A stretch of 64,000 bases of DNA from the NCBI GenBank assembly GCA_934047225.1, contig OW204005.1:18174396-18238395 (forward strand), given 5' to 3'. The stretch's first letter is position 1. Every line of letters starts with the position of its first letter. Source of the DNA: Ypsolopha sequella (Eukaryota; Arthropoda; Insecta; Lepidoptera; Ypsolophidae). The position numbers and the translations under genes are program-made. The notes below the pieces were generated by a model. It ran no database searches and was not told where the DNA came from. It was given only the letters and a program-made list of their open reading frames with translations. This document shows, piece by piece, positions 22,246-34,689 of the stretch.

Positions 22246-22719
22246 TTTATATCTAAAGATGTTTGCAAAGTTTTATTGAGATTAAAGCTATCAGGACGTC
22301 ACAAAAGCATTTATAATATGTCAGCTGAGCGGGATTGGGCCACTTAAGCCCGTATTTAACCCTAACATGAATTCTGTCAACACTTTGAATTAAAATGATG
22401 GATGTAACAATTCTGTGAAATTGGTTGATAAAACCTGTTGTGACGTTGTATTTTAATACAGTTTCAAAGGTAAATAAAAGTCAAAGATTTAGTGACTAAT
22501 AATTCACTAAGACATACCACAGCACGATTTGTCCTCTATGAAAAGTTAGAGAGTTCATATAATGTCTTTATCAAAGATTTCAAAAGTTTAGATGAGCCCT
22601 GGTACATAAAATCTATTTTTGAATGTGTTTTGAAAGTGAAATGTCATACTTTTGGCTTTATTCGTATATCTTGAAATGTTAGTGCACTCTAAAATTGCAC
22701 ACGACGGCATATTGAGACC
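22246..22719. other. No gene recognised
   Basis: Intergenic. Overlapping short open frames on both strands (22492-22803) show no motif. Confidence 0.4.
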
Positions 22720-22890
22720 CTTTTCTTGTAAAAATTCATTAAGGCGTCCAACTATCACTGTGTTCAGATAAGCACTGATTCCAAACGTGTGAGCGTCACC
22801 CATTTAAAGGTGGAAACATTTTGGTGCTGTCATACTACGGTTAGGGTTTGAAATCTTTGGTCTTTACTATGTTATAAATGTCCTTACCCT
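22720..22890 (-). repeat. Dispersed repeat, inverted copy of 944-1085
   Basis: It shares AACTATCACTGTGTTCAGAT, AAACGTGTGAGCGTCACCC and GTGCTGTCATACTACG with the reverse complement of the first kilobase. Non-coding. Confidence 0.6.
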
Positions 22891-22909
22891 AATCAATTTT
22901 GCTTTTATG

Positions 22910-23080
22910 AGGTGAAATTTAATCAACCGCCCGAATTCATACTGGAGACTGTTATAATCAGAAACAAGGTTCAACGATACTTCCTTTCGAAGTTATTTAA
23001 AAAATTTTGCTCCCATTCGGACTGGACTAGTTCAAATACAATTCCTAGCATAGGCAGGTCTGGAGATTTTTATACTATGC
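22910..23080 (+). mobile_element. MITE family F2, partial copy
   Basis: It begins GAGGTGAAATTTAATCAACC and shares CATACTGGAGACT and GGACTAGTTCAAATACAAT with 7033-7339. The right arm is missing. Confidence 0.65.
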
Positions 23081-23397
23081 CTGAAGGGTCATTTTGTATA
23101 TAAATACAATATTTACTCAATAGTTATTCAACAAAACCTTATTATCTATGTATTGTGTATGATGCATTCGCGAAGTTTCCACTGAATTCTGTAAATTAGA
23201 ATTTAAAAAATTTAGATATTAAAAAATGTTGACCTGTATTCACACATTGTCCCCACATGACGAACCAGAGAAAGAGAAGGTGTTAGAGATGCTTTCCACG
23301 TGTGAGCCGTTATTGGATCAGTCAACCCTCCTACCACCCTCTTTTCATTGGCCATTTTTACGTACAACATGAGCCTTATCACCATACTTCGGGCACC

Positions 23398-25480
23398 AAC
23401 TCACGCTGCACTCAGATCTACGTCACATTGTTTTACTTCACCGTTCATAACTCACGCTGCACTCAGATCTACGTCACATTGTTTTACTTCACCGTTCATA
23501 ACTCACGCTGCACTCAGATCTACGTCACATTGTTTTACTTCACCGTTCATAACTCACGCTGCATTCGAATTTATGACAGTATTTTACTTCACCGTTCATA
23601 ACTCACGCTGCACTCAGATCTACGTCACATTGTTTTACTTCACCGTTCATAACTCACGCTGCATTCGAATTTATGACAGTATTTTACTTCACCGTTCATA
23701 ACTCACGCTGCACTCAGATCTACGTCACATTGTTTTACTTCACCGTTCATAACTCACGCTGCACTCAGATCTACGTCACATTGTTTTACTTCACCGTTCA
23801 TAACTCACGCTGCATTCGAATTTATGACAGTATTTTACTTCACCGTTCATAACTCACGCTGCACTCAGATCTACGTCACATTGTTTTACTTCACCGTTCA
23901 TAACTCACGCTGCACTCAGATCTACGTCACATTGTTTTACTTCACCGTTCATAACTCACGCTGCATTCGAATTTATGACAGTATTTTACTTCACCGTTCA
24001 TAACTCACGCTGCATTCGAATTTATGACAGTATTTTACTTCACCGTTCATAACTCACGCTGCATTCGAATTTATGACAGTATTTTACTTCACCGTTCATA
24101 ACTCACGCTGCACTCAGATCTACGTCACATTGTTTTACTTCACCGTTCATAACTCACGCTGCACTCAGATCTACGTCACATTGTTTTACTTCACCGTTCA
24201 TAACTCACGCTGCATTCGAATTTATGACAGTATTTTACTTCACCGTTCATAACTCACGCTGCATTCGAATTTATGACAGTATTTTACTTCACCGTTCATA
24301 ACTCACGCTGCACTCAGATCTACGTCACATTGTTTTACTTCACCGTTCATAACTCACGCTGCACTCAGATCTACGTCACATTGTTTTACTTCACCGTTCA
24401 TAACTCACGCTGCATTCGAATTTATGACAGTATTTTACTTCACCGTTCATAACTCACGCTGCATTCGAATTTATGACAGTATTTTACTTCACCGTTCATA
24501 ACTCACGCTGCATTCGAATTTATGACAGTATTTTACTTCACCGTTCATAACTCACGCTGCATTCGAATTTATGACAGTATTTTACTTCACCGTTCATAAC
24601 TCACGCTGCATTCGAATTTATGACAGTATTTTACTTCACCGTTCATAACTCACGCTGCATTCGAATTTATGACAGTATTTTACTTCACCGTTCATAACTC
24701 ACGCTGCATTCGAATTTATGACAGTATTTTACTTCACCGTTCATAACTCACGCTGCACTCAGATCTACGTCACATTGTTTTACTTCACCGTTCATAACTC
24801 ACGCTGCACTCAGATCTACGTCACATTGTTTTACTTCACCGTTCATAACTCACGCTGCATTCGAATTTATGACAGTATTTTACTTCACCGTTCATAACTC
24901 ACGCTGCATTCGAATTTATGACAGTATTTTACTTCACCGTTCATAACTCACGCTGCATTCGAATTTATGACAGTATTTTACTTCACCGTTCATAACTCAC
25001 GCTGCATTCGAATTTATGACAGTATTTTACTTCACCGTTCATAACTCACGCTGCATTCGAATTTATGACAGTATTTTACTTCACCGTTCATGCCCTACGC
25101 TGCATTCAAATTTACGTCACAGTGTTTTACTTCACCGTTCATAACTCACCCTGCATTTAGATTTATATCACAGTGTTTTCCTTCACCGTTCATAGCTCAC
25201 AGTGCATTCAAATTTACGTCACAGTGTTTTACTTCACCGTTCATAACTCACGCTGCATTCAGATTTACGTCAAAGTATTTTCCTTCACCGTTCATAGCTC
25301 ACGCTGCATTCAGATTTACGTCACAGTGATTTACTTCACCGTTCATAACTCACGCTGCATTCAAATTTACGTCACAGTGTTTTACTTCACCGTTCATAAC
25401 TCACGCTGCATTCATATTTACATCAAAGTATTTTCCTTCACCGTTCATAGCTCACGCTGTATTCAGATTTACAGTGATTT
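23398..25480 (+). repeat. 2.1-kb minisatellite of two interspersed unit types
   Basis: About 42 tandem units share TTCACCGTTCATAACTCACG. Type A is 51 bp with CACTCAGATCTACGTCAC; type B is 49 bp with CATTCGAATTTATGACAG. Read in order the first 34 units are AAAB AB AAB AABBB AABB AABBBBBBB AABBBBB. From about 25085 about eight diverged 51-bp units follow. Because 51 is a multiple of three, runs of A give apparent 17-residue repeat peptides; these are not genes. Confidence 0.9.
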
Positions 25481-26457
25481 CCATCACCATTCAGTGGTAA
25501 GTATACAAATACTATGCACATAAATTCCGAAAAACTCATTGGTGCATGCTTGACCAGCAGACTTTGAACCTGGGTCTAAAGATTGAGAGATCAAGAAGAG
25601 AGTTACTCACTGAGCAACCGGTGGAACCTTAATTAAGCTGCTCAAAATACAGTAACGGAAAAACAACGGGGTCAGGTTTCTGTAATGAAACGGTTTCGTA
25701 GGGGCTTCTCCAAGATGCGTCGTGTCGTCGCGTGCTACAGAGTAGACTGAGGTATCTACTAGACTGGGCTCTTTGTCTGAGAAGAGATGTAGGCCATAAC
25801 AAAGGGGTGGTTATAACTTGTCGTTAAAGATATTGAGAAATGAAAGATTTCGTAGCACGATGCCTACTTTCGCGCTTAGTTGACTTTTTAGTATTTTCAA
25901 GAAATGAAATAATAGACCGTGCCTTTGTTTTTTACAGTTTTGTACACTAAATGGGTCAAACGGGACTTTATTACCACAGTGTAAAAATCATGTTTTAAAT
26001 TGCGATATTACTAAGCATTCGCCATCTGTCTGTCAGTCTGTCCGTCTGTTACAGGGGTTTACATCTTTAGCTGTTATAATGAAGTCGGTTTTAATTTCTC
26101 AGAACACTTGTTGCCTGCGAGACTACGAGAAATTATAAGAAAAATAAAATCGATACCCAATGTCCCATGAAACAACCCAAAACCATCTCTAATACAAAAT
26201 AAACATACACCTCTAGTATTTTCCTCGCTCTACTTCGACAGGTGCGCCCGCGCCGCTGCCAGCGTCACCTTTGTGGAGAAATGGTCAAGTGTACAATGAT
26301 TTAAGTAGTGAGAGGGTTCTGATTAAAATCGGAACAATAAATAAAAAATCCGGCTTTCAATACGGCAATACTCTAAGCCGCCGCGCTGCAGCAAGCTACT
26401 ACAAATGCAAAAAAGAACATTATTAGAGTACATAACATATACTCACGCCTGCCTCCC
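25481..26457. other. No gene; a weak tRNA-like patch at 25560-25632
   Basis: On the minus strand, GTTGCTCAGTGAG and, 40 bases on, CAGGTTCAAAG resemble polymerase III A and B boxes. This may be an old tRNA-derived SINE head, but no cloverleaf could be drawn. Otherwise nothing is recognised. Confidence 0.35.
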
Positions 26458-26770
26458 AGGGAGGTAGGAGGCAGAGACTACAGATTTCCATCTGCTACGA
26501 TCGAGACACACCTCTTTGGCCTCTTCCACATCCATCAATCTAGCAAGCTCTTCTATTACGGGTACTTTTGGCATAGCCCTTCTTCAGCATGTCGCCAATT
26601 TGGTCAGCATACGTCCTTCTAGGGCGGCCTGGTCGAGCTGTACCTTCCACTTGCGCACCATAAATTTCTTACGTCACTCTACTTTCATTCATCCTCTCTA
26701 CATGTCCAAACCACCGAAGCATTCCTTTTTCTATTCTATTCTCCACATCTTCTTTCAGGCGGTACATTAC
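26458..26770 (-). pseudogene. RTE-type LINE C-terminal fragment
   Basis: The minus strand reads RWFGHVERMNESRVT, then a stop, then EIYGAQVEGTARPGRPRRTY, MLKKGYAKSTRNRRA, MDVEEAKEVCLDRSRWKS and VVSA. This is the well-conserved end of RTE-type reverse transcriptase proteins. Stops and at least one small indel break it, and the 5' part is missing, so this is a dead truncated insertion. The homologous forward-strand copy at 11204-11720 keeps ACGAAAGAA where this one has the stop. Confidence 0.8.
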
Positions 26771-26883
26771 AAACTAGACAATCTAGACATATTTCAGTAA
26801 CGCCCTCGTGAGCGTTCAGTATGTGCATTACTGGCTGGTATATTAGCTACTTAGTACAGGTAGGTGGAAAAATTCTCCGATCT

Positions 26884-26956
26884 GAGTACCTGTGGCGCAG
26901 TCGGTAGCATGTTGTTAAAGCAAGAAGTCGCAGATTCGAATCCTACTCCGGGGATT
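26884..26956 (+). other. tRNA-like sequence (pseudo-tRNA or SINE head)
   Basis: TGGCGCAGTCGGTAG matches a polymerase III A box and GATTCGAATCC a B box, 38 bases apart, followed by TTTTTT. The acceptor arms do not pair, so a working tRNA is unlikely. Confidence 0.4.
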
Positions 26957-27059
26957 TTTTTCTAGTTTGCATTCTAATAATAATAAGTATCTAGTTAGCA
27001 ATTACGAAAAAATAAACTGTGTATACAAAGTTAAGAATAACCCCACAGGACAGATTAAT

Positions 27060-27165
27060 CAGGCTAGATTTTATTTTTGTGGAAAGAGTAGTTGAACCTT
27101 GGTTTTGACCACTTACCGAGTTCCCAGTATGAATTTGACTATATTATTCTAAGTCACCTTGTACA
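27060..27165 (-). mobile_element. MITE F1/F2-related right end only
   Basis: ACCACTTACCGAGTTCCCAG, CAGTATGAATTTG and GTCACCTTGTACA match the right arm of the F1/F2 families. The left arm is missing or very diverged. Confidence 0.5.
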
Positions 27166-27226
27166 TTTTACATACACGAATCTCTACCTTACCGTTTTCA
27201 GTTTTACACTTTTGTTACGAGCACGC

Positions 27227-27737
27227 TTAAGAGGATCGCATACCCTAGCAACTTTTTTTATTTCCCGTCCAGCACAATAGGTCTAATGGCAAAGACCTTA
27301 TTTGCTTTTCATAGAGGCGATTATATGTTGGCTCTTTGGCTTTGGCCTCTTGTTCTTGGACGCGTAATACTAGTGATCACGCAGCGAAACAACAAATTGG
27401 TGTGTTTTTATTATATAAATATTTTGTAAGGAAAAAAATATAGGATTAAGGTAACATCCCTTCATATTTCTATTGCCTATATTATAAAAAAAAAACAAGT
27501 TGATCTCTCAACCGCGTCTTTGAGACGAACGTTTGAAAACCAAATAAAAAGAGGGTGGAATACATTTTTTTTTTGACAAAAGTATAAATCTTAAAACATT
27601 GTTTATGGGTGGAATCCCTCGATAAAAGATCGATAAATCAAATATATTTTCTTCAATATGAGGAGAGACCTAGTTTCTTCCAATGAACCCTTGAAAACCT
27701 GGTGTTGTTGATGTTCTAGCGTCAGGTGTCCCGTTAA
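27227..27737 (-). mobile_element. TTAA element R-A, uninterrupted copy
   Basis: It runs from TTAAGAGGATCGCATACC to TGTCCCGTTAA. It matches both halves at 11811-12149 and 18627-18775 and so serves as the empty site for the 6.5-kb transposon. The terminal inverted repeats are weak. Non-coding. Confidence 0.8.
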
Positions 27738-28172
27738 AAGTTAAGTTGTGCGGTAGATTAATGTGCACCACACACAAACCTGAAAAGGTTTATGTGGTGT
27801 TTATTGTAGTAGATTTAAGCAAAATTTCATGTAAAACAACAATAAATAAATAAAAATCAAATCCAATGGAAAGTATAACAAAGGAACCCTAAAACTGAAG
27901 GCGGCAGAAGGATGAACAATTGGACAGGGCGACCCCTCGTGTCACGATCGACTTTTTTATCGAAAACTACAATCTACGGAACACAGTTACGTGGAACACT
28001 GGATATCGAGTGGGAATATAAATAGAGAATTAAAGATCACGTGTGGTTTTGGTAAAAAAAAAAACAACTCGATTTAAGAAGTTCGATTACGTGGGTCGTT
28101 AAATTCTAACAACCATTTACCACCTTCTTTTTCACCTGAAATATGAATTATAAAATGGAATATATTTATTCA
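27738..28172. other. No gene recognised
   Basis: Unique-looking intergenic DNA; no motif or repeat recognised. Confidence 0.4.
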
Positions 28173-28439
28173 TATAAGGTTAAATAATATGAGTTGGCGA
28201 AACTCAAAACATAGGTAGTACTAGTCTATATGAGAACTGTTTGTATGGTAGCTAGCGAAATTCGCAACTTTTTTTCTCTTCCTCCCATACAAATTGCCCC
28301 GATCTGCTGACTGGTCCAGTATGGAAATGTGAAAACAAATTTTAAGAATTTCGCTTAGCTCCCATACAAACAGTTGTTCATATAGACTAGTACTACCTAT
28401 GTTTTGAGTTTCGCTAACTAATGTTATTTAACCTTATAC
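28173..28439. mobile_element. Palindromic MITE
   Basis: Arms AAGGTTAAATAA with GCGAAACTCAAAACATAGG pair with CCTATGTTTTGAGTTTCGC and TTATTTAACCTT. The stem is about 80 bp each side and the centre is C/T-rich. Non-coding. Confidence 0.75.
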
Positions 28440-29291
28440 AATGCAGGTATATCAGATACACATATATTACAGGTCGGTTTTAATATAATATAATTAAATA
28501 GTCTATGTCTATCGGTAATAGTTTTATATAATAAATAGTAACATGGGGAATTAGCTTTACTTAATTTAATTACACAAGGAAATAGGTTTACTTAAATTTA
28601 ATAAAAAAATACACTTGAATAAAATAATCATATAGGAATAAGGAATAATGAAATGTGTCGTAATGTGAAACGGATATTTGAAGTTGGGCATTTGACATAA
28701 AGAGGGGACCGGAAGGAGGAGGTAAAAAGCTTAAAAACGCCTCTTATAATACGGTAAATAATACTATATTTAATATTTTTATATGTTATATTCCACATAA
28801 ATATAAATACTTAATTAAATGACCCCTTAGTGGGGTCGTCATCAGGCGAATAGAAAAAAAATGCTTTGGAAAAACAACCAATGTCACTTTTTTGACATTT
28901 TGCAGGAAGTAAATATCAACATCAATCCGCTCACATCTACCTACTGTAGGGCAAAGGTAAAAAAAAACCTTATAAAATTAGTTATATGGAAAAATCCTTA
29001 TTATGTTTTTTTATTAAACATGGATATATGAAAATACTTAATTTTGTAAACAAAAAGTAAAAAAAAAATTTGTTCATTCATTGGCTATGATTCGTAGAAA
29101 CGTTTGCTGACGTTGGAGTTTGTTCCGGAAGCACTCTGTTTTTGTAGCTACATTTTGAATACTGTACTTTGGTTGTTTTTGCTGATTGTGATATTACCAG
29201 ATTATTATATGTACAATAGAGAATCCATAGAGGAAAAATCAACAAATTCGAAAAATTTGGACATTGGTTGTTTTTCCAAAACAGTCTTTTT
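28440..29291. other. No gene recognised
   Basis: Very AT-rich. A small hairpin, GACCCCTTAGTGGGGTC, lies at about 28821. Overlapping short open frames at 29078-29314 are motif-free. Confidence 0.45.
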
Positions 29292-29645
29292 TTAAGGTGG
29301 ATGCTCCAAGGCAATCTTCATACAAACTTGTGGGAACCAATAACGACGACAGAAGTATTATTATTTAATTCTGATACCTTTTTCCACACGTTCCATCAAC
29401 TTTACACCCGCGAATAATCAGTTTTTTTTTCAAACAATCTTTTTTAGAATCTAATTTTGTTATTTAAAACTTTTGTAGTCCAATGTAGGTATGAAAGTTT
29501 TAAATTGCAAAATTAGACTGTTAAAACATAAAACTGAATATTCGCGAGCGTGGAAAAAGGTAAGAGAATGAAATAATAATAATTCTGTCGTCGTTATTGG
29601 TTCTCACAAGTTTTTATAAAAACTACCTTGGACAATCCACCTTAA
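29292..29645. mobile_element. TTAA MITE with long inverted repeats
   Basis: The 354 bp run from TTAAGGTGGATGCTCCAAGG to CCTTGGACAATCCACCTTAA. The arms, about 75 bp or more, share ACCAATAACGACGACAGAA. TTAA at both ends fits a TTAA target duplication. Confidence 0.85.
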
Positions 29646-29820
29646 ATGACATATAGGGGTATTTGAATTTAGAAAACCGCTGACCTCTATTGATATAAAA
29701 AAAGTATATTTTAAATCATGATAATGATTATATTTAATACATATAATCACTATGACAATCTATAACATATACACTATTATTATAAATTTATGAATAGATA
29801 AGTACTCCAAAGTGAGTTCT

Positions 29821-29983
29821 GGGGCTCTACCGCGTAATTCTCATTTGTATCAACTTCAAGCAAATGCATGCAAAATTCAACGCGTGCAAAAGAGATGGCA
29901 TGTTAGGCGGGCGTCGTCGCACGCACGACAAATTTCAATCTCAAGTTGATGTTGATGTAAATGAGAATTACGCGGTAGACCCG
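29821..29983. mobile_element. MITE family F5, copy 1
   Basis: Inverted ends are CTCTACCGCGTAATTCTCAT and ATGAGAATTACGCGGTAGAC. The core has GCAAAAGAGATGGCATGTTA. Copies are at 45913-46077 and 55047-55210. Apparent open frames inside are by-products of this repeat. Confidence 0.85.
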
Positions 29984-30515
29984 CTGGGTAAGTATTCTGG
30001 AGACACAGTCAAACGAGATTTCTTAATCTCGATTCTCAAATTTATAGGATTTTACTGTATAAGACGACATTTTAAACACTGATAAATTCGGGAATTGAAG
30101 AAAATCAATATTATGATTATATACGGAATTTCTTATATTATGATTAAAACGGGATTTTTCGGTCGAGAAATATCTCTCGAAAGAGTGAGAATAGGGTCGT
30201 ATCCAATGGTTGAACGTATCGATGTGACCATTCGAATCAGAAACAAATTATATGCGATAAGCTGATTAAAATCGTTAAAGAGGTGACGACGAGAACCTTG
30301 CGTGACATAAGGCTTTAGGAATTATTCTGTTGAGTTCTAAAGCTTTTTGTGAAATATTGTAGACATTATGTATGAACGTGTTAAAATATAATTTTACGTT
30401 TTAACTAGTGCAATTGCAAGGTAAGGAAGTAAAATATTGGATCTTTTTTGAAGTTGGAATGCTTTTGTTTTTGTATCCCAAACCATAGACTAATATAACA
30501 TATGTCAATGTCTAT
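29984..30515. other. No gene recognised
   Basis: Intergenic DNA; no coding or repeat signature recognised. Confidence 0.4.
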
Positions 30516-31740
30516 TTATTTTAATTATAACTCAACTGATGCCGGGTCCAGGTCGGACCCGAAATATATCTTGAGATTACGTTATATTTGTATTATCCTA
30601 TTTATCAGTATATTTATATTTAAAAAAAACAAAAATCATTAAAAGCTGTTATAGTGTATTTCATTAAAAAAAAACCATAGACCATATTACTACGTATAGA
30701 TCGACAACTCCCATGCATCAAGGCGCAGCAAATTTTTTACGCGTCCTTACAACACTAGGTGTCGCCAAGTGTTGCAAATTTTGTTTAATTGGCTGCAAGT
30801 AAACTCTCATGGTTACCAAGTAAACATGTGACTGTAATAGCTTTGCTAAGAAAAACTAGATGGCGCTAAGTTGGCAACACTAACAGTGAATATTTCAGCG
30901 CCATCTATTATCGAAGTGGGAATTATTTTTGTTACGTGACATCGCTGTGCCACTAGCGTCACCAATCGGTCTTTTTTATCATCGTGTTCGTTAGAGGATT
31001 TAGCAACGCCATATAGATTTCGTTAGAATCTGAAACCTTTTTTGTGGCTACAAACTGATGTATGGGAGTAGTAATACTTAGTCTATGCCCAAATCCAGAC
31101 CAAATGCAATTCAGACAAAAAAAACATCACACAAATCTAAGCAGTTGTTTAATGAACACAAAATTACTCATTGTGAATTACTTTATGACCCACAGCAACA
31201 TACTAAATAATCTAAATATGTACTTTTAATTTTTTATAAAGCACACAATACACATAAATAAACATCTTGAGAAACATTTGTATTCGTGGTTTTTTCTCAA
31301 ATAGTTCAATCACCTGGGGGTAATTCTCGGACTACAATTACTAGCATAGCATTCGACATTTTTCGTACTGCACGAATAGCATATGCGACATGATGTCATA
31401 AACTTACATTTTCGAAAACAAGACCACCGTTCTCCAAAACTGGCGCAGTATTTCCAAATTTGAATCTAAGAAAGGACAAATAATATCATTAAAAATATGA
31501 ATATTATTATAAATAGACTTTTTGTAAATTAAATACACTACAACAGCTTTTCATGTTTTTTTTTTAAATATAAATATACTGATAGATATGATGATACAAA
31601 TATAAATTATTATACTACAGATACTCAACTGATGCTGGGTCCAGATCGGACCCGAAATATACCTTGAGATTACTTTATATTTGTAATATCTTATCTATCA
31701 GTATATTTATACAAAAAAAAAATTACTTATAAATAGAAAA
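30516..31740. repeat. Foldback cluster with an internal MITE
   Basis: AACTGATGC, GGTCC and GGACCCGAAATAT occur in the same order at about 30534-30570 and 31625-31665 (direct copies). Bases about 30587-30668 and 31527-31610 are inverted copies sharing CAGTATATTTATATTTAAAA. Between them, 30676-31088 has ends CATAGACCATATTACTAC and GTAGTAATACTTAGTCTATG, and looks like a separate MITE. Confidence 0.6.
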
Positions 31741-32067
31741 GTCACATTAAATGCAACTACATAATACTGCTCACATTAAACAAAACTTTTAAAAAATATA
31801 TATATATTAAGGTAAGGATTTTTTTGGTATGTGTTTTTCTTTCATTTGCATCTTACACAAAATACTGGACTCGTACAAGAATAAGACCCCAAATTCACGA
31901 GATAAGAACAAAAGACTCGACACTGACCTTGAACCCATCGACCTCAGGTGGGAGATGACTTGGAATTATCTCGATTGTGAGAAAAACATTACCGGGGCAA
32001 AGAATATAAACTATTACTCCAGAAGCGACACTCACCTCCCCCCGCGAGCAAATTAATATCAAATTAT
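31741..32067. other. No gene recognised
   Basis: AT-rich spacer. Overlapping open frames at 31829-32086 on both strands lack motifs. Confidence 0.35.
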
Positions 32068-32300
32068 AATAATCAGTCGGAAGCAAATTATTATGAAATT
32101 ATCTTGAAAGCAAAGGACACATTTCTAAACAGCCGTTTCTCAAGTGACGTCACACGAAGTCAAATGTAGGTTGCACCATCTTCGTAAAAATATTCATCAT
32201 CATGAGGTTCTTTAGACCATAAGTTGTAAAATACGGCTTATAAAACTAAAATATCGAAATGGTTTTCGAATTAACACATTTTAACATAATTTAATTTTAG
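32068..32300 (+). repeat. Dispersed repeat R-B, partial copy
   Basis: It shares CAAAGGACACATTTCTAAAC, CATCATGAGGTT and GAAATGGTTTTCGA with 34690-35060. Confidence 0.7.
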
Positions 32301-33227
32301 CAAATTATCCTTTATTCTTTACACATCTTTTTTGTCTCATCGTTATAGGTTTTAATTGAATAAAACAGAACACTGGCTGGTTTAATACCATTGGCCCTTT
32401 GATTGCTTTTAAAAAAAGAAGTCACGTTCATTCGAAGTTCAAAGCTTTCAGATAAATTATCTCAGTTGCGTCTTCAACCGAGACGATCCTGCGGAGGTTT
32501 TTAAAGAGAGAACGGAATGGAGAAAATCTATAAGACTAAGAGAGACGCAAAATGCGCATCTCGGAGCGGCAACGTCGCGTCCACCAATCGCCGGACGTGC
32601 ATCTTCTTGGTTTGTTTTTCGAATTTGGATATTGTTTTCGTTTTGCCGGGAATAGAATAGCGTGGACATGGAGATTTCCTTATTTATTTTTGGATGAATT
32701 TTCCACACGTTTTATTTTTGGTAAACTTCAACATCGTTTCCTGAAATTATAAAAAATATTTTTCTACGTTTCTGAATGTCCAAATTTTCTTTTAGCTTGA
32801 CATGAAAATGACTCTTTACTTTCTAATTAATTAATTAAACTCCACTTAAACAAATAAAAGCATAATTCATCCATCATCCAGAAAAACCGAAAGATGACAG
32901 AAACAACTTCAAAAGTTAACAAAAAAAAAAGTTTTTACAATGTCGCGTGACAATCTGTTTACACGCAGCATATGGAAGTCGACAAAATATAGGGTGGTAG
33001 AAAAACATTATTGTAAGTGTATTAAAAGTCATCGCAATAGTAAAACAGGGCGGCGATATTTCATGTATTAATATATTTTCCTGAGTTGAAACACAATTTT
33101 TTTTCTACCAAAGTTGAATATTCATTTATCACTTAAAATACATGAAATTCAGAGGAAACTTCGTATTTTTATTCTACCGAGTAAATTTAAAGCTAAGCCG
33201 CCGTGCCCATCACCATTAGAGAACCTA
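32301..33227. other. No gene recognised
   Basis: Intergenic. A moderately GC-rich patch at 32460-32640 has open frames on both strands but no domain I recognise. Confidence 0.4.
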
Positions 33228-33475
33228 TACAATGTGTAACAGAAAGGTGTAACCATATTTGAAGAGCTTATTCAGTCAATGGTATAGAACAACTTTTACT
33301 AGGGAACAAACACTGTATCTCGAAAAAAAAAAAAATTCACTGTTTCATAGAAAAATACAATGCCGCTCGGCCGAAATGTATGGAAGGGCAGATTTTTTTT
33401 TGAGATTTCTGGGTTGGCTCAATAGTAAAAGTTGTTCTACACCATTGACTGAATAAGCTCTTCAAATATGGTTTG
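33228..33475. mobile_element. MITE family F3, copy 2
   Basis: It matches 7338-7592: TACAATGTGTAACAGAAAGG on the left and GACTGAATAAGCTCTTC on the right. The terminal few bases of the right arm are lost. The arms here are longer and better paired than in copy 1. Confidence 0.8.
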
Positions 33476-33867
33476 TTAAACCGATTGACCAAGTTACGCA
33501 ATGTGATAGGTCATTTGAAGTTGAGAATGGCTTAATCCATTAAATTGCTTAGTAGATATCGGCGTAGGATTATGGTTTCTCATGCTTCAATTTCGAATTT
33601 TTCAAGAACTTACCGCTTTTTTAGCGATCAGGACGGATATTCTGGCAAGTGCGAAAAAATTTGCTACAGCAGATTTCGAGTGATTTTACAAGGGATTTTC
33701 TACGGAAATGGCATAAAACATAAAAATGGTAGCTTATCAAAATTTTAAATTTTTGTATTCAATAATGCTTTAGTAATATTTGCTGATAAGAAACTTCTTT
33801 TACAAATACCCTGTGCCTTTGTAAGTACCAAAGTTCAAGCTTTTGACACCAAAGCTTAGCTATAAAG
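33476..33867. other. No gene recognised
   Basis: Intergenic; a 67-codon open frame at 33545-33748 has no recognisable motif. Confidence 0.4.
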
Positions 33868-34125
33868 CAGTGGCGTGCACAGAACTTTTTGCTGGAAAAG
33901 CAAGCAATTGGTCAAGAACAACAATAAAAACATATGAAAAAATTTAAATATCAATTTGAAAAAAAAATGTATGACGCCAGGGAAGATATAAGGGTAGACC
34001 TAGAGTGAAAATTTCCAATACAAATTTCTTTTTTCAAAGTGATATTTAAATTTTTTCATATTTTTTTATTGTTATTCTTGACCAATTGCTTGCTTTTCCA
34101 GCGAAAAGTTCTGTGCACGCCATTG
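33868..34125. mobile_element. hAT-type MITE with target duplication
   Basis: Termini are CAGTGGCGTGCACAGAACTT and AAGTTCTGTGCACGCCATTG. TATAAAG flanks both sides (33861-33867 and 34126-34132), with an eighth base differing. The long arms make the 258 bp almost palindromic. The CAGTGGCG start and ~8-bp duplication are typical of hAT elements. An isolated end of the same family is at 55863-55900. Confidence 0.85.
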
Positions 34126-34689
34126 TATAAAGGTTTCTATTGTTCAAGGAAACCCTAATTAAATGATCAGCAGCAGCTGTTATAAATCAACCTGTATACA
34201 TTAGTGGTGTTAATACAAAATGTAGGTTAACTGTCTGCAATAGTGCGGTACAAAAATAATTATAAAAGATATTCGTTTTCACTATTCCTTATTTGGAAAA
34301 GCCATGTGAATAATGTGGGCTTTCTTAGGGTTCCGTAACCAAAGGGCAAAAGGAGCCCTATCAGTATCCGGGTTTCTAAAAGGAATTAGAGACTTGAAAT
34401 GACAGTGGGCAGATTTGTATGGAAGTTGGTCCAAGCTTGATTTTAAATAAAAGGACATTATATAGTCCTCAAGCAAGCAGAAACAGTAAAAAAAAATAGT
34501 ATTTAAATGTATGTATTTTATTTGTTAAGATTTTTAATTTTGCAAAAGCTTTCGTCAGTATACTGAAGTACGGTAGGTTGTAAAACAATACCCATAGCTT
34601 CATTTTTAAGTTTTTTTTTTTTAGAGAGTATACTTCATTTTAGGAAATGGTTTTCATTATTTTGTTATATAAATTAACAGTTATTATTA
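34126..34689. other. No gene recognised
   Basis: AT-rich spacer with a SINE-like scrap (AGGGTTCCGTAACCAAAGGG) at about 34327. Confidence 0.4.

Noticed and set aside
23398..25480. CRISPR-like look of regular repeats
   Set aside because: No unique spacers: units are contiguous 49/51-bp tandem copies in eukaryotic DNA without cas genes.
23302..25523. Open frames of 79-117 codons with 17-residue repeats
   Set aside because: They follow from 51-bp minisatellite units being divisible by three; no start context, splice sites or domain.
26884..26956. Functional tRNA gene
   Set aside because: A- and B-box words are present but the acceptor stem and anticodon stem do not pair.
29864..30082. Proteins starting MHAKFNACKRDGMLGG (also 45835-46032)
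   Set aside because: Lie inside the F5 MITE on whichever strand; identity reflects the repeat.
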